From Trichopria drosophilae (Eukaryota > Arthropoda > Insecta > Hymenoptera > Diapriidae): a DNA stretch of 64,000 bases. The notes under the pieces were generated by a model. That model worked only from the letters and a program-made list of their open reading frames with translations, made no database searches and had not been told where the DNA came from. Positions within the stretch are counted from its first letter, which is position 1; each line of letters begins with the position of its first letter. The position numbers and the translations under genes are program-made. This document shows, piece after piece, positions 21,980 through 34,599 of this stretch. Location: positions 207,482,001 to 207,546,000 of the forward strand of contig CM059582.1 in the NCBI GenBank assembly GCA_030407085.1, read 5' to 3'.

Positions 21980-22215
21980 GTAGCCGTAAAATCCGATTTT
22001 ACGGCCTACTTTTAGTCCGTAAAATTTCATTTTACGGATCACGTGTAACATGAATCTGCGCTGTCAAAGACATAACTCAAACGGACTAAATGCAGTCCCC
22101 AAAATCGAATTTTTACAGCTTTTAGTACCGAAAAATAATGTTGGACACACGGCCGTAAGACTTTACGGCTTCATGCGATCGCATTCGAGCCGTAAATCTG
22201 GTTTTACGGCCTTGT
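21980..22215. repeat. Cluster of CCGTAAAA/TTTTACGG hairpins
   Basis: Four short hairpins occur in 235 bp: GCCGTAAAATC/GATTTTACGGC, TCCGTAAAAT/ATTTTACGGA, GGCCGTAA/TTACGGC and GCCGTAAAT/TTTTACGGCC. The opposite arm of the host foldback does not show the same block. They may be remains of a nested element. Confidence 0.55.
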
Positions 22216-23712
22216 ATCGAAAAATACTATTTTCTGTAAAATATTACCGTAGTGTACCGAATCTTTAAAAATTATCCGATCTTGATAAAACTTAGTACCC
22301 ATATAGGTTTTTGGAAAGTTATTTTAAAAAATTGAATATAGCGGATCCAATATGGCGGCCTAAAATTAAACATTTTATTTTATATATAGGAAACTTTGCA
22401 TATAAGGGTTTTTGAGGGACCGATTATGAAAATCACGTCGTTTTTCAAAAAATAAAAATGTCAGATTCAACATGGCGGCCAAAAATGACAAATTTCATTT
22501 TATATTTATGAAACTGAGTAAATCGAGGTTTTGGGGTCTCTGATTACGAATAACTAGTTATTTTTAAAAAATTAAAAATGTCGGATGCAGTATGGTGGAC
22601 AAAATTTAAAAACTTTGATTATGTTTCTTAAAAGCAGACATAGAAATTTTTACTTTTATTGATCATATTTTTGTTTATAAACATATTAATTTTTGTCCTT
22701 AATAAAAATGTTCAGTCTGTAATTTCCATTTTGTTTCATTCTGAAATTCTTAAAATTGACCAAGTAATCTAGAGTAAAAAAATACCGATAATTTATATTT
22801 TATCTTAAGCAAATTAAAAAAAGGTACACACTTTTGTCACGAAAAAAAATGATTGATCTTTTTTTTCTGCATAAGAATTGTCTTTGAAAATTTAAATTTA
22901 AAACATTTTTGAAAATTGCCTATTGGACAATACTTTTCCAGCAGAATCCACGAGTAAGCACTTTTGTAGTAAAATAAAATGTCAGATTTTTTACCGTGAC
23001 ATTGGATCAGCTATTTTCAATTTTCTAAAAATTATTCATAACTCCTAATCACAGACCCCAAAATCCCCCTATTTGTTAAGTTTCTTAAAAATAAAACAAT
23101 GTTTTTAATTCTCTACCGCCATATTGGATTCGCCATTCTAAATTCTTCAAAAATGACTATATTTTCGTAATCAGCATCCTCAAAAATACTTATATACCAA
23201 GTTTCATAAATATAAAACGAAATTTTTTATTTTTGTCAGCCATATTGAATCCACCATTTAAAAAATTTTAAAATTTACGTAAAATTAGAACTCGGGGATC
23301 TCAAAAAAGTTTCATCAAAATCGGATAATTTTTCAAGATTCGGTACACTAAGCTAGTATTTTACGGAAAAAAATATAGTACATAGTCCCCATCCAGTTGT
23401 AGGATTCGTTCTTACAAAATGGCGGCTGAATGTTCAAAATATCGCGAGCGTGTATGTGGTACGTGTATAACCGAAACGTTTCGAGGTTTGCGATTCCTTG
23501 CCGAATATCATAATTCATTCAAATTGTAGTTTACATGGCTTCTAGAGCCGACATCTTTATTTTTCCTAAGACATTAAAGACACGATATTTTAAGGCTTTG
23601 ACCGAATGACTTCTGGTGTTTGACATGAAAAAATTGATTAAAAAATGTTTGTGAAGGAAATATTCCGCAAATCTTGGTGAAATTCGTGTCCTCTTGGGCG
23701 TTAATGGGTTAA

Positions 23713-25309
23713 GAAGAATTAAACATTTTTAATCCTTCTTAATCTTTCTGTATTAAAGTTTTTGATCTCTATTTCAAAATTCTGAGGAATTGAAAATTAT
23801 GTTATTCTATAATTCTTTATCCGTTTTGAAGAGTAAAGTTGAAATTGTATACTTAACCCTTTGAAGCACGATGGTCCCCGTAAGGACCACCTTTTTTACC
23901 CGATATAGTTTTATTTATAAAAATTCAATTTCTGAATATTTAGAAATAGTGGTTGGTTTTTCCAGTAGCTAAAGTGTTTATCTACATCATTGCACCACTA
24001 ATATTTAAACTTCGTTTGTTATAAAAATGCCATAAATAAATAAGCACCACAAAATGCAGTTTTTCTTGGAAAAAAACGTTCTCCAGGTATTGGAGGTTCG
24101 ATTTTGATGAGAATTTTTACAAAGGAGTTTTTCTGGTCGATGATGACGAATCCGGGATCAGATTTCCAAAATTCAAAATGGCGGATCCAATATGGCCGAT
24201 CAAAATATTAAAAATTATTCTTTACACGCCATATTTCATCCGCCATTTTAAAAATCTCCGAGTAATAAATTTCAACTGTTTTCCATGTAAAGAAAAATGT
24301 GTGCTTCAAAGCTTAAATCCTTTTCAATGATGGACAAGAATAGAAAATGATTTAAAAATATAAAATAAAATCTCAGCTTTCTTCTTTTATAATTTTGATG
24401 TTTTACACGTTCAATTCAAATTACTTTATGTTTAAAAAACAGTAGTGTGTGTAGCTATAAAAAATGTATGTAATATTTATTTTAAAAACGGAGATATTTA
24501 AAGTACAGCCTATAATAATCTCGTTTGATGCATTTTTCACGATTTGAGAGGTTTTCAAAATCAAAAAACTTTTTTCTTTATTGAAATGATTAACAAAATT
24601 ATATTTTTTATCATTTTATATTATATTTCTATTGAAAAATATTAAATCGACAACATTCCAATCCCGTTTCATAGATTGAATAACGCGTACGCAATTGTAA
24701 ACAATTTGGCAGCGTTTCAGTCACACTCTTTCAATTCCGACGTTAGCGCCATCTATGAGGAACGCGGCGAAGTGGGTATTGCCGAATCGGTCGGTATAGG
24801 ACCATTTTTAATATTTTAATAAAAATAGTCAACATTTTTATATTTCCAATCGTCAGTTCACATAAATATTGAAATTTAGTACAAGGATGCATGGACTTCA
24901 GTACATATTAGTATGTTACGATTTAATACTTGTAGTATATTATAAATTTGAGCATTTTTAATTTAAATTTATATAATATAAGATAATTGACCTTCAATTC
25001 CTTGGTGAAAGTATTGATTCGAAGCGTAAATACTTGAGAATGCTTCTGATACTTCCGAAAGTATTTAAAAGGTAGAATTTAAAGCATTCTGTACCGGAGG
25101 AATTAAAAACACAAAACTTGCAAAAGAAAACATTCAATACTTTGATTACACTCTGAATCTGTCAAATTTACAAAATTGTTTATAAAAAACTAAAATTCAA
25201 GGTCATGAAAACGTTTTCAATAATTCCGAATTACTCTTCTTTTAATGGATAATTTAAAAGACTAGAAGCCTCACCTTGGCGATGCTTCTGCTTTTTTGGA
25301 GTTTACGCA
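23713..25309. other. AT-rich non-coding stretch
   Basis: No gene recognised. An ATGGCGGATCCAATATGG copy lies at 24178-24196. Confidence 0.4.
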
Positions 25310-25740
25310 GTGATTTGTTGATTGTTTTCTTTACAAGCAGAATCTTATCTGTCGGTATTTTCAGCCATTGCTCATCCCGATTTTGTATTTACCGAAGAAT
25401 TATATACACACGCGCTCACGCATTTGCAACTGGCACTGATTCTCGAAGCTTTTTTAAGCGAAAAGCAGGTAATATAAGTGCAAATAATTGACAAAAGCGG
25501 TAATGTTATATCGCCATTTGTGATTTCTATACCACAGCGTACATACAGTAGACATGTATGTATACATATATGGTACATATTGTGCGCATGCACGAAACTC
25601 GCGGAGAGTCGACGAAAAGACATCCGCATTCCGCAACAGCAACGCCACACAACGCCAAACGGATTAGAGTGAAACTTCTATAATATGTCGAATGTTTTTT
25701 ATATGGTAATTAAAATTCGCAAATTTGTATACTCTACTTT
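25310..25740 (+). other. Diverged relative of the small-peptide locus at 20.9 kb
   Basis: DNA similarity to about 20990-21360 runs through GATTTTGT, AATTGACAAAAGCGG, CATGTATGTATACATAT and CATCCGCATTC. In the frame matching the first locus the product reads AIAHPDFVFTEELYTHALTH and stops at 25475-25477, with a stop upstream and no signal sequence in frame. Another frame starting at 25276 is open but unrelated in sequence. Probably a decayed duplicate. Confidence 0.4.
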
Positions 25741-25779
25741 TCACACTGCAAATAATTTTGATATAAATTTACTACACAA

Positions 25780-27074
25780 CCCGCTAAACAATATTCCGTT
25801 ACAGCAACATCTTTGAAACGTCGCATTATAGCCATGCGACCAAACTTGTTTCATTGCAAAAACATTTTTGGGACGTCCTTGGAACCAGAAATGTCCTGCC
25901 ACATTTACGGTTTTTAAATAACGTTTCATTCGTAACGTACCTGCGACGTTTGAAAACTATACATCCAACGTTGTAAAAACGTTACATTAAACGGTCATAA
26001 ATAAAAATTATAAGAAATTCGACGAATTATTTTATTCAATTCGAATTTTATTATTATTTATGTATCGTTAGATATGTTATGAAAGAATGTAGTTTTATAA
26101 TTTTACTCGCAAATAAATCTATGAATCTAAGAAAAATCCGTCCCGACCGAGGATCGAACCCGGGTCTACCGGTTACAACGCTGACGTCTTAACCACTACG
26201 CTACGCTCGCATACGTATTACCATGCGAACGAGAGCTCTTATACTCAATCGTAGAAGGCTTCTTGATAAATGCGGGTTTAGTTTAAACAAGATATGTTTA
26301 ATTAATTTTGTCATTTCTATATTGGGAATAATAATATTTTAATATTATTTGACTATTTTGTAGTAATTTATTGTAATTTAAATAAATATTTTTAAGATAT
26401 CCGTATAATATTTTTTTTAAACGAAATGGATTAATAGACAATGTTTAAAAAAATGTAAAGTTAATTGACACACGTATATTTTACAAATGCACTACTTGGA
26501 AATAAGTTATGAAATTACGCGGATATTAAAATTAACACAAGTGAACCACTTTTTAAATTATGAATTAAATTTAATACAATTTACATTAAAAATAATAAGG
26601 TGCGAGTTATTTTTCTGGACAAGTGACGGAATATTAAAATTAACATAAGTGAACCAATTTTTAAATTATGCATTAAATTTAATACAATTTACATTAAAAA
26701 TAATAAGGTGCAAGTTATTTTTGAAGTTATTGAAGGCGAAGTCTGAGATGGAACCGGTCGAAACGATTGAATTTATGCAATAAATCATGTCTACGAAACG
26801 TTGCATTCGTAACATTACATGAATGTTACGTTAGTAACCTGAATGCGACGTTTTAAATTTCCTTGGTGATTTTGTGACGTTGCAGAAACGATTCCATAAA
26901 ACGTTTTTAAAACTGTTATAAAGTTACATTCTGGTAATGTTACGCATTAGCTTTGTGTATTTAGATATTGTGCAACGTTGTGTAAACGGCATCAAGAAGT
27001 TGTTACGAAACGTTACGTTTTTGCCATAAATGGGATAACATGTAACGTTTCATTTACGTTACATGTTTAGCGGG
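25780..27074 (+). mobile_element. CCCGCTAAAC-ended element, copy 1
   Basis: It begins CCCGCTAAACA and ends TGTTTAGCGGG. Subterminal regions are packed with AACGTT-type words. An inverted copy lies at 27939-29534. It contains a tRNA-like unit at 26141-26210 and an internal direct duplication of about 120 bp (near 26510-26720), and lacks about 400 bp present in copy 2. No transposase is encoded. Target duplication not identified. Confidence 0.7.
26141..26210 (-). ncRNA. tRNA-like unit (SINE-type head), copy 1
   Basis: On the minus strand it has the A box TAGCGTAGTGG, a well-paired T arm with B box GGTTCGATCC, an anticodon-like loop TTGTAAC (GTA), and TTTTT just downstream (26132-26136 on the plus strand). 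The acceptor ends do not pair, so this is not a working tRNA. It looks like a tRNA-derived Pol III promoter. Confidence 0.6.
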
Positions 27075-27172
27075 AAGTATAGGTAACCCAACAAACCAAA
27101 AAGAATAAGATCGAATTCAAAAATTACGTTTTAATCCGATTTCTTGACGTTTCGAATTGAGAAACATCACAA

Positions 27173-27586
27173 CCCAGTAAACGAAAAGGGATTAAGGGCT
27201 TTTATCTTTTATTCTTTTATTGAACATTCGGAATTGGCAATTTTCTAATTCCTTTACAGGAATTCACGCGTGAGACATGTGAATTCCGTTGAATTCTGAT
27301 ACGCAACTTTTTATTCCGCGCATTTCCATTGAAATCACTAATCTAACCTAAAATAATATGGATTCGTTGGAACTGTCAAGAATTAAAATTGTAATTTTTT
27401 ATTCCGCGCAATTCCATTCAATTCCCTAACCTAACCTAACCTATAATGTTTACATCAATATTCTCGATTCCTTGGAATTCGTGGGAATTGCAAATTTAAC
27501 TTTTCTATTCCAGTGAATTCCATCCAATACCTTCAATAAAGGGGTTCAACGGAATTGAAAATTCCAATCCCTTTCCGTTTGCTGGG
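27173..27586. mobile_element. MITE with CCCAGTAAACG TIR
   Basis: CCCAGTAAACGAAAAGGGAT on the left matches the complement of the right end (CCCAGCAAACGGAAAGGGAT). Inside, a segment with TTTTTATTCCGCGC and CCTAACCTAACC is duplicated. No coding sequence. Confidence 0.65.
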
Positions 27587-27938
27587 AATCTAATTAAAAG
27601 TTCATCGATTTAATACTTTCACGTGGATTTCCTAATATTTGAATTCGGGAAAATTCGTTTTAATGCATCGGCTTTTTTTATGGTAAAGCTGTAGAAAGAC
27701 TGCCTCACTCAAAAAATGAAATATATAACATATTTTTGATGTATTTTGGGTCGCTGATTACGAATATTGCAATGAAATTTGGTGGATGGGTGAATTGAAG
27801 CCGCTATCATGAAAAAACTGCTAAAAAACGGGATTTTTTGCCTTTTCCTGCATTTATCTTGAAAACTACGAGTTGACAAAAAAATGTTTCAAAAAGATAG
27901 TTTCAAAAAAGGTCCAATGCATTTTTTTCGTATTACGA

Positions 27939-29534
27939 CCCGCTAAACATGTAACGTAAATGAAACGTTACATGTTATCCCATTTATGGCAAAAACGTAA
28001 CGTTTCGTAACAACTTCTTGATGCCGTTTACACAACGTTGCACAATATCTAAATACACAAAGCTAATGCGTAACATTACCAGAATGTCACTTTATAACAG
28101 TTTTAAAAACGTTTTATGGAATCGTTTCTGCAACGTCACAAAATCACCAAGGAAATTTAAAACGTCGCATTCAGGTTACTAACGTAACATTCATGTAATG
28201 TTACGAATGCAACGTTTCGTAGACATGATTTATTGCATAAATTCAATCGTTTCGACCGGTTCCATCTCAGACTTCGCCATCAAGATTCGAAAGCTTTCGA
28301 ATGCAGCATTTATTTTCGTATATTAGCATGATTTACATGCAATCTTTTTCTTCTTATAATTATTCTTTTTTCTGGTGCATAATATTATTTGCTATTATTA
28401 ATTTTGTTCTTTTTATTTCTTATACGTGTGTAACTTAAATACATTGATGTCCATTAAATTCAATATTTTTTTTTTGTAATATTACTACAAAAATTAATTT
28501 AAAATATAGAGTAATTTGAGGCTGAGACTGCAATGAAGTGAAATTTAACTATTGTTATACTTCACATTTGAAATTGAAACGGGTTTTGTAATATTTAGAG
28601 AATATGCATTTTATATATACAGTGTATTTATTTTAAAAAACTCGTTCGCTTTTAATATATTTATGTACAAAATTTGTAAATTTCCGTCACTTGTCCAGAA
28701 AAATAACTCGCACCTTATTATTTTTAATGTAAATTGTATTAAATTTAATTCATAATTTAAAAAGTGGTTCACTTGTGTTAATTTTAATATCCGCGTAATT
28801 TCATAACTTATTTCCAAGTAGTGCATTTGTAAAATATACGTGTGTCAATTAACTTTACATTTTTTTAAACATTGTCTATTAATCCATTTCGTTTAAAAAA
28901 AATATTATACGGATATCTTAAAAAATATTTATTTAAATTACAATAAATTACTACAAAATAGTCAAATAATATTAAAATATTATTATTCCCAATATGGAAA
29001 TGACAAAATTAATTAAACATATCTTGTTTAAACTAAACCCGCATTTATCAAGAAGCCTTCTACGATTGAGTATAAGAGCTCTCGTTCGCATGGTAATACG
29101 TATGCGAGCGTAGCGTAGTGGTTAAGACGTCAGCGTTGTAACCGGTAGACCCGGGTTCGATCCTCGGTCGGGATGGATTTTTCTTAGATTCATAGATTTA
29201 TTTGCGAGTAAAATTATAAAACTACATTCTTTCATAACATATCTAACGATACATAAATAATAATAAAATTCGAATTGAATAAAATAATTCGTCGAATTTC
29301 TTATAATTTTTATTTATGACCGTTTAATGTAACGTTTTTACAACGTTGGATGTATAGTTTTCAAACGTCGCAGGTACGTTACGAATGAAACGTTATTTAA
29401 AAACCGTAAATGTGGCAGGACATTTCTGGTTCCAAGGACGTCCCAAAAATGTTTTTGCAATGAAACAAGTTTGGTCGCATGGCTATAATGCGACGTTTCA
29501 AAGATGTTGCTGTAACGGAATATTGTTTAGCGGG
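27939..29534 (-). mobile_element. CCCGCTAAAC-ended element, copy 2, inverted
   Basis: The termini and body are the reverse complement of copy 1 (25780-27074) over most of their length, at high identity. This copy retains about 400 bp of extra internal sequence (about 28276-28690). Together the copies form a palindrome of about 3.75 kb with an 864-bp spacer. No transposase frame is present. Confidence 0.7.
29104..29173 (+). ncRNA. tRNA-like unit (SINE-type head), copy 2
   Basis: A box at 29111-29121 (TAGCGTAGTGG), candidate anticodon GTA at 29138-29140, B box at 29154-29163, and a T5 Pol III stop at 29178-29182. The 5' GCGAGCG does not pair with the 3' TCGGGAT, so it is tRNA-derived rather than functional tRNA. 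It is nearly identical to the unit in copy 1. Confidence 0.6.
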
Positions 29535-29690
29535 GAACGGTAACCCCGTAAAATTTTTCATGATAGCAGCTTCGATTCGTCCAACCGCCAAATGTTATTG
29601 CGATTTTCGTAATCAGCGGCCCAAAATACATCAAAAACATATTATACATTTCATTTTTTGAGTGAGGCAGTTTTTCTACAATTTAACCGT

Positions 29691-30292
29691 TTTTATTATA
29701 AAGAGATAAAAGAAAAACAAATGTTACGATCATGACAGGCATTGTTTACGTTCACTATTATTATTACTTAGTTCCGATGAAATTGATTACATTTTAGTTC
29801 GTGTTTTCATGTAAAAAACTGCTAGTTAATGTTTTTTAGGTTATGTTTATGTTCTATTCACGTATTATATACGATTAGAACGAAAGAATTTCAACGAAAG
29901 TAGTCAAGAAACCGAAATAAAACATATTCAATTCGTTTTAATTCTTTTTCGCTTGTTGGAAATCGCAATCATATAACCTATTCTGAAACTATTAAAATTA
30001 CTATGTGAAATGTGTACATTGATCTTATAACTTTACGACTTTCCGTTTAGTAAAATTAAAATTTCGTAGTAGTAAAATTACTGCTCTCAGCGTGAGTTGT
30101 TAAAATTATATCTATTCAGAACAATTTAACAATTTTAGTATAATAGTAGTTCCCCCTCAAGTTGTATGCTCGGGCAAGCCCCTCTTAAGTTATATTTCAT
30201 AATATTCAATTCCAATAGTTTTGCGATATCATTTTCTGGTATTTTTGGCAAATTTCTAAACTACATTCACTACACAATAGCTTCGCGAGCTG
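29691..30292. other. AT-rich non-coding stretch
   Basis: No gene recognised. CCCTCTTAAGTTATA near 30180 is inverted as TATAACTTAAGGG near 30760, bracketing the MITE at 30293-30675 and possibly marking an older host element. Confidence 0.4.
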
Positions 30293-30675
30293 CACTGTAA
30301 AAAAAGTTGATGTAATTTTACTATGTATCACGTTGAAAATAAATCGATTCACGTGTAACGTAGTAAAAATACAAGCCTTATGTTAAATTACGTGGTGATG
30401 TATTTCAAATTTACAATCGATGTGTAATTGACGATAATTAAATTTTCAAAGTTCAGATCATGCAGAACAAGAAAACACATGATTTTCTGAAATAAACGTA
30501 AAAATAGTAAAAAAATTGCCGAATTTTTATAATTTCTGTTTACATACTAATTGTATATCTGCAATGTACCACTATGTTATTTTACATACGGCATGTACTT
30601 TTACTACGTTACACGGGAATCGATTATTTCCAACGTGATACGTAGTAAAATTACATCGAAATTTTTTGCAATGTG
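30293..30675. mobile_element. MITE with CACTGTAAAAAA-type TIR of about 80 bp
   Basis: The left end CACTGTAAAAAAAGTTGATG matches the complement of the right end (CACATTGCAAAAAATTTCGA) and continues through GTAATTTTACTA and ATCACGTTG. It is a relative of the satellite-bearing MITE at 17764-19118 but has no tandem array. Confidence 0.7.
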
Positions 30676-30909
30676 TGGTTCAACAAAACGTGTGATCAAG
30701 GAGTGTCGGGGATTATAACCTATACAGATATAACTTAAAGGGTCATATAACATAAGGGAGTATAACTTAAGGGAAAGCACTCAATGTGAAATACTCGATA
30801 GGATTGTAATTTTACCACTCTCAGATTTTCGATTTACCTTGTGGACTGTTAAATTCGGTATGTAATTTTACAGGACCGGTGACGTTACATCAGCATTTTT
30901 TACGATATA

Positions 30910-31177
30910 CAGTAGGCCCATCCTAATTTATACCATCGGTTCTAAATGGCGGAAGTTTCTCCAAGTCGTAGCCCCTCATTATCCCCACTTCTGTAACTTT
31001 GTTTACATCCGTGCAATGAGTGCTTCTGTGTGTGAGTGTCGTGAAGCGAGTGTGGCTCAGCGAAACAATGTGGTGGGGGAAGGAGAGGAAGAGAGTGGTA
31101 TAACTTTGGACAAGTCAGCGTATAACTTTGGGTAGACCCATAACTTTGGACGGCATAACTTAGGGCGGGGCCTGCTG
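30910..31177. mobile_element. MITE with CAGTAGGCCC ends and TATAACTT repeats
   Basis: TA flanks both ends (30908-30909 and 31178-31179). The left CAGTAGGCCCATCCTAATTT matches the complement of the right (CAGCAGGCCCCGCCCTAAGT). The right half holds four TATAACTT/CATAACTT repeats. TA target and CAGTAGG terminus fit a Tc1/mariner-type MITE. Confidence 0.65.
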
Positions 31178-32851
31178 TAGAGCTATAAGGGATGAGGTTC
31201 CATAATAAAAATTTGTCTGTGGTTTTAAACGGCTGCTAAATAACGATTCGCTTTTTAAGTCAAAGTTAATGCACAATGAATTATAGTTTTAGAGCGTTTT
31301 TACGCATTTTTTACGAATGTACAACAAATTTTAGCGAGATCGGTTCAAAATGGTGTGAGAAGTTGCAAGATTAAATTTCGCAGGTGACAACTGGAACTGT
31401 TTAACTATTACAAATATTAATTCTTGCGAATCCTTACCCGATTCTGAACCGATGTTGCGTAATCTTCGGTGTATATTCGTAAAAAAATGCATATGCCTAC
31501 ATGGATTTGAAAATATATCTAGTTTCTGTTTAATTTAAATATTTTAAGGTAGGAAGTGGTGTTGTCAGCTGGGAATCTGGTTCTTTCTTTTAAAAGAGGA
31601 GAACATTGTGGAAGCTCTATAAACTGACCGGGAAAGGTTTCCTGAAGGGACACCTCATATTCTTTATTATTGCCTTTATTATTTTAACAAACTAGGTGAT
31701 GCTGTTTAAGTGCATTATATAATTAAATTAACTAATGTTAGTAAGCCTAACATGATTCATTCATATATTTTTATAGTTTTAATGAAAAAAGCTGTGTCCC
31801 ATATTAATAAGGGCACTTACGTTTTGTTGAACTTTTATCACCAAGGAACTGAAATTATTAATTGCTAATGTTCTTTACATATTACGTCGTTTCTTAATGC
31901 CTCTTCCAAAGAAAACACACGCGAGTAATTGAACTAGTAATGATTTTTACTGATAAACAGTAAAAGCGACTAATTGGTTGTTATGTTACTAATTTCAACT
32001 TAGTTATTGTATTTTTTAATACAATAATGAATTAGTTAAAGTTGATTAATGAATTAGTAGTTTTTAATCTTTATTAGCAAAACTAATGTTTATAATGCTC
32101 CGAGTTTCGAGAGAATGACCATATTTAATCTATGAAAAAATGCAAACAGGGTTTGCTTACTAATACTAAATTACTAAACTAAATTACCATCACGTGCAGG
32201 CATCCTACTCTTTTGGAAAAGATAAGCAACACTGGTTACACGAATGGTCGAAGATACGTGAAATAAATATATTTATTATTTCATTCTAAATAATTAGTTT
32301 GCTAAATTCTAGATGAAATTCAATTCATACCTCTGTTGCACTGATGACCTCGTGCCGAAAAGAAATTTAATTTAGCTGATTGCGACGAAATACAAAAGTG
32401 TAATCTTTGAAAAGAACTTCAGTTTTTCTCCATGCCAAACTATGTAGTGAATCTGTTGTTGCTTACAATGGAGCTGCAAAACTTGGTTTGTCTTTTGTGG
32501 ATGCGGGCCGAAAAACGGACAATAGAAAAACTGAAACTTAAAAAGTTGACTGTCCACTTGTTGATGTGTCAATTTTTTAATGTCTTCTTTTTTACTATTG
32601 AGTTTATGCCTTTCAGTTTTTTGTCCCGTCGGTTTTTCGACCCGCATCCGCTTTTCATACCCATAAAATGAATAGCCAAGGTTATCAGAAAGTACTGGAA
32701 GAATATCTCAATGCATTCGACGTTAACGCTCTGCTCGGTCGAGTCAGCGTGATATAATATAAGGCCTCTGTATCTTAACGATTTGAATGAATCTATGACT
32801 TCAAAAACGATGGTTATGTTATTTATTACTAATAACTTGTTAATATTCTTT
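31178..32851. other. Non-coding stretch
   Basis: Open frames of about 80-90 codons overlap on both strands at 32372-32671, but neither resembles a known protein nor has consistent coding character. I call no gene. Confidence 0.4.
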
Positions 32852-32968
32852 CCCTGGTAGAAATGAAAACATTTTTTTTACAATTCTTGTATAACATTCT
32901 TATTTACCATGTTAAAGATATAGGAGAAATGGCCAGTCTAAGAAAAAATTTACAAATTTCTACCAGGG
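32852..32968. mobile_element. 117-bp MITE with 13-bp perfect TIR
   Basis: CCCTGGTAGAAAT at 32852-32864 is exactly inverted at 32956-32968. No coding capacity. Target duplication not clear. Confidence 0.55.
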
Positions 32969-34599
32969 TTGTTTCCAAGAATAAATCAATTTATTTTAGA
33001 ACAAACAAAATTATCACATTTTCTCTAAAAGTATAAATTTTCGTAAAAATATGCGAAGAAATAATGTCAAGCTTACCAAACTTTTACGAATATTCGTTAA
33101 TTCAATTCTATAATACACTTAAAAAATGTCGTGTAGTTAGTTAAAATAATGAAATAAATAATAAAGAAAAATAGAATGCCCTTATCAGTGTGGGACAGAC
33201 TGTACATTGCAGTGGAAATATAAAATAACTTTTGGGAATTTAAAAACACTTTAAGAAAACAACATTAAATGCATATACCTATCAGATAAATTAAAACACT
33301 TCACGAAATTAATAGAAACGTAAAGCCCGAAAAATGCTCGAGAAATTGAACTAATCTGTACAGCGTACGTACAGCGAATCTGACTGCGAGCTGACTCGTG
33401 CATGGGCGTCCAGAAGATTATTTTCAGGGGGTGGGGGCAAATGAAATATGCGACTATATGTTAATTGCTTGTTACACATAAAAAACAGTTTATTGTGGAT
33501 ACAAACAGATGGCAATAAACGATCTATTCAATATCGAACTGTAGATCAGAAACCGACAGTGTTCCATATCTCCCTACTGTACCCTACTTACCAAAGGCGG
33601 AAACGAAATCATTGTAGCGAGGGCAAAGAGGGGGAGGAAACATCGTCCAAATGCATACAATGGGTTTCCGCCGGGGATATGTACATTAATTTTTATCACA
33701 CCTATACAGGTTATTTCTAGGTGAAGAGCAAATTCATGAAGATTCGCTCCTTTTTGACGTATATTTGCCAGTTAGGCAAAAAAATAATAATAACTTTGTT
33801 TTTTAATAAGAATATACAGATTTTTCTCTTTTTATTAATCGCGAAAACTATAATGATCAATTTTTTTTACTCAATCCAAAATTCTCAAAATGGACAATAT
33901 TACAACACATTAAAACAAAAAACACGTACTTACCACTTATAAACCAAATTTGCTGATATCGTTGCAATGCTGATGAAAAAATAATGAATGGTTGAAACGA
34001 ATGATTGTTTTTTACGATCAGTATTTTAGTGCCCAAGAATTTGAAAATTTCAATGATTTATTTAGAAATATATGTAAATACTTGACGAGAAACTTTCCAC
34101 GTAAAGTGTGATTTGTTCTAGTGCCCTCTTAAATCTAATTTAGTGCATGTTTAATTACCGCTTTTTTCAATCCTGCAAGAATATCGATGTGTACATGATT
34201 CTAATTAGCACAATTACAGAGAGCATTAAAATTTATGTCTGCTATTGCGTACAACTTTGTTCCATCATACTCGACAAAACTGCGTTAAATCATACCAAGC
34301 GAATATAGATGTTGAACAGAAATTTATAGTGAATCAGAAAATAAAAACACTGTATACGAAAATATTATTTATAGTTCGATATAATCATAACCTTAATATC
34401 TTAAAAATCGATAGACCTATATACTCATATGAGAACTAAAAATTATACTGCGAGAAATCATAAGAGAAATCGTATGGGAAGCCATTCAAGGAATCTAAAA
34501 CCATAAATTTGTTAATTCATGCTACTTGTTTCACAATTTAAAAGTTCAATTTAAGTATTTGAAGCGTTCAAACACGAATTTGGACATTTTTATCGTGCG
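32969..34599. other. AT-rich non-coding stretch
   Basis: I see no supported gene or repeat. Part of 33600-33690 (CATACAATGGGTTTCCGC) recurs in inverted form near 37325-37345 inside the DD41D element, a short shared fragment. Confidence 0.4.

Larger units (their letters stand above)
21431..23712. repeat. Large foldback element, about 2.3 kb
   Basis: The ends are inverted: TTAATCCTTTAACTCCCAAG on the left and, complemented, TTAACCCATTAACGCCCAAG on the right. Matching blocks continue inward, including AAAGCCTTAAAATATCG near 21866 against its complement near 23583, and the region with ATCCGAT and TTCGGTACACTA near 22260 and 23320. The arms approach 900 bp but differ by insertions. ATGGCGGATCCAATATGG-type words occur inside. 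No open frame of note. Confidence 0.65.
27685..29690. repeat. Foldback element D, split by CCCGCTAAAC copy 2
   Basis: Arms 27685-27835 and 29545-29690 are inverted copies sharing CTGCCTCACTCAAAAAATGA, TTTTTGATGTATTTTGGG and GCTATCATGAAAAA. They are related to foldbacks B and C. Copy 2 of the CCCGCTAAAC element sits in the loop. Confidence 0.65.

Noticed and set aside
23855..24810. piggyBac-type MITE starting TTAACCCTTTGAAGCACG
   Set aside because: No matching inverted right end was found.
26141..26210. Functional tRNA gene (GTA anticodon)
   Set aside because: The T arm and both promoter boxes are good, but the acceptor stem does not pair in either copy, so it is called tRNA-derived.
25780..27074. 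Assignment of the CCCGCTAAAC element to piggyBac or hAT
   Set aside because: The CCC/GGG ends are suggestive, but there is no TTAA or 8-bp target duplication at either copy.
32372..32671. Overlapping 80-90-codon frames on both strands
   Set aside because: No recognisable motif and equally open on both strands, which suggests chance.
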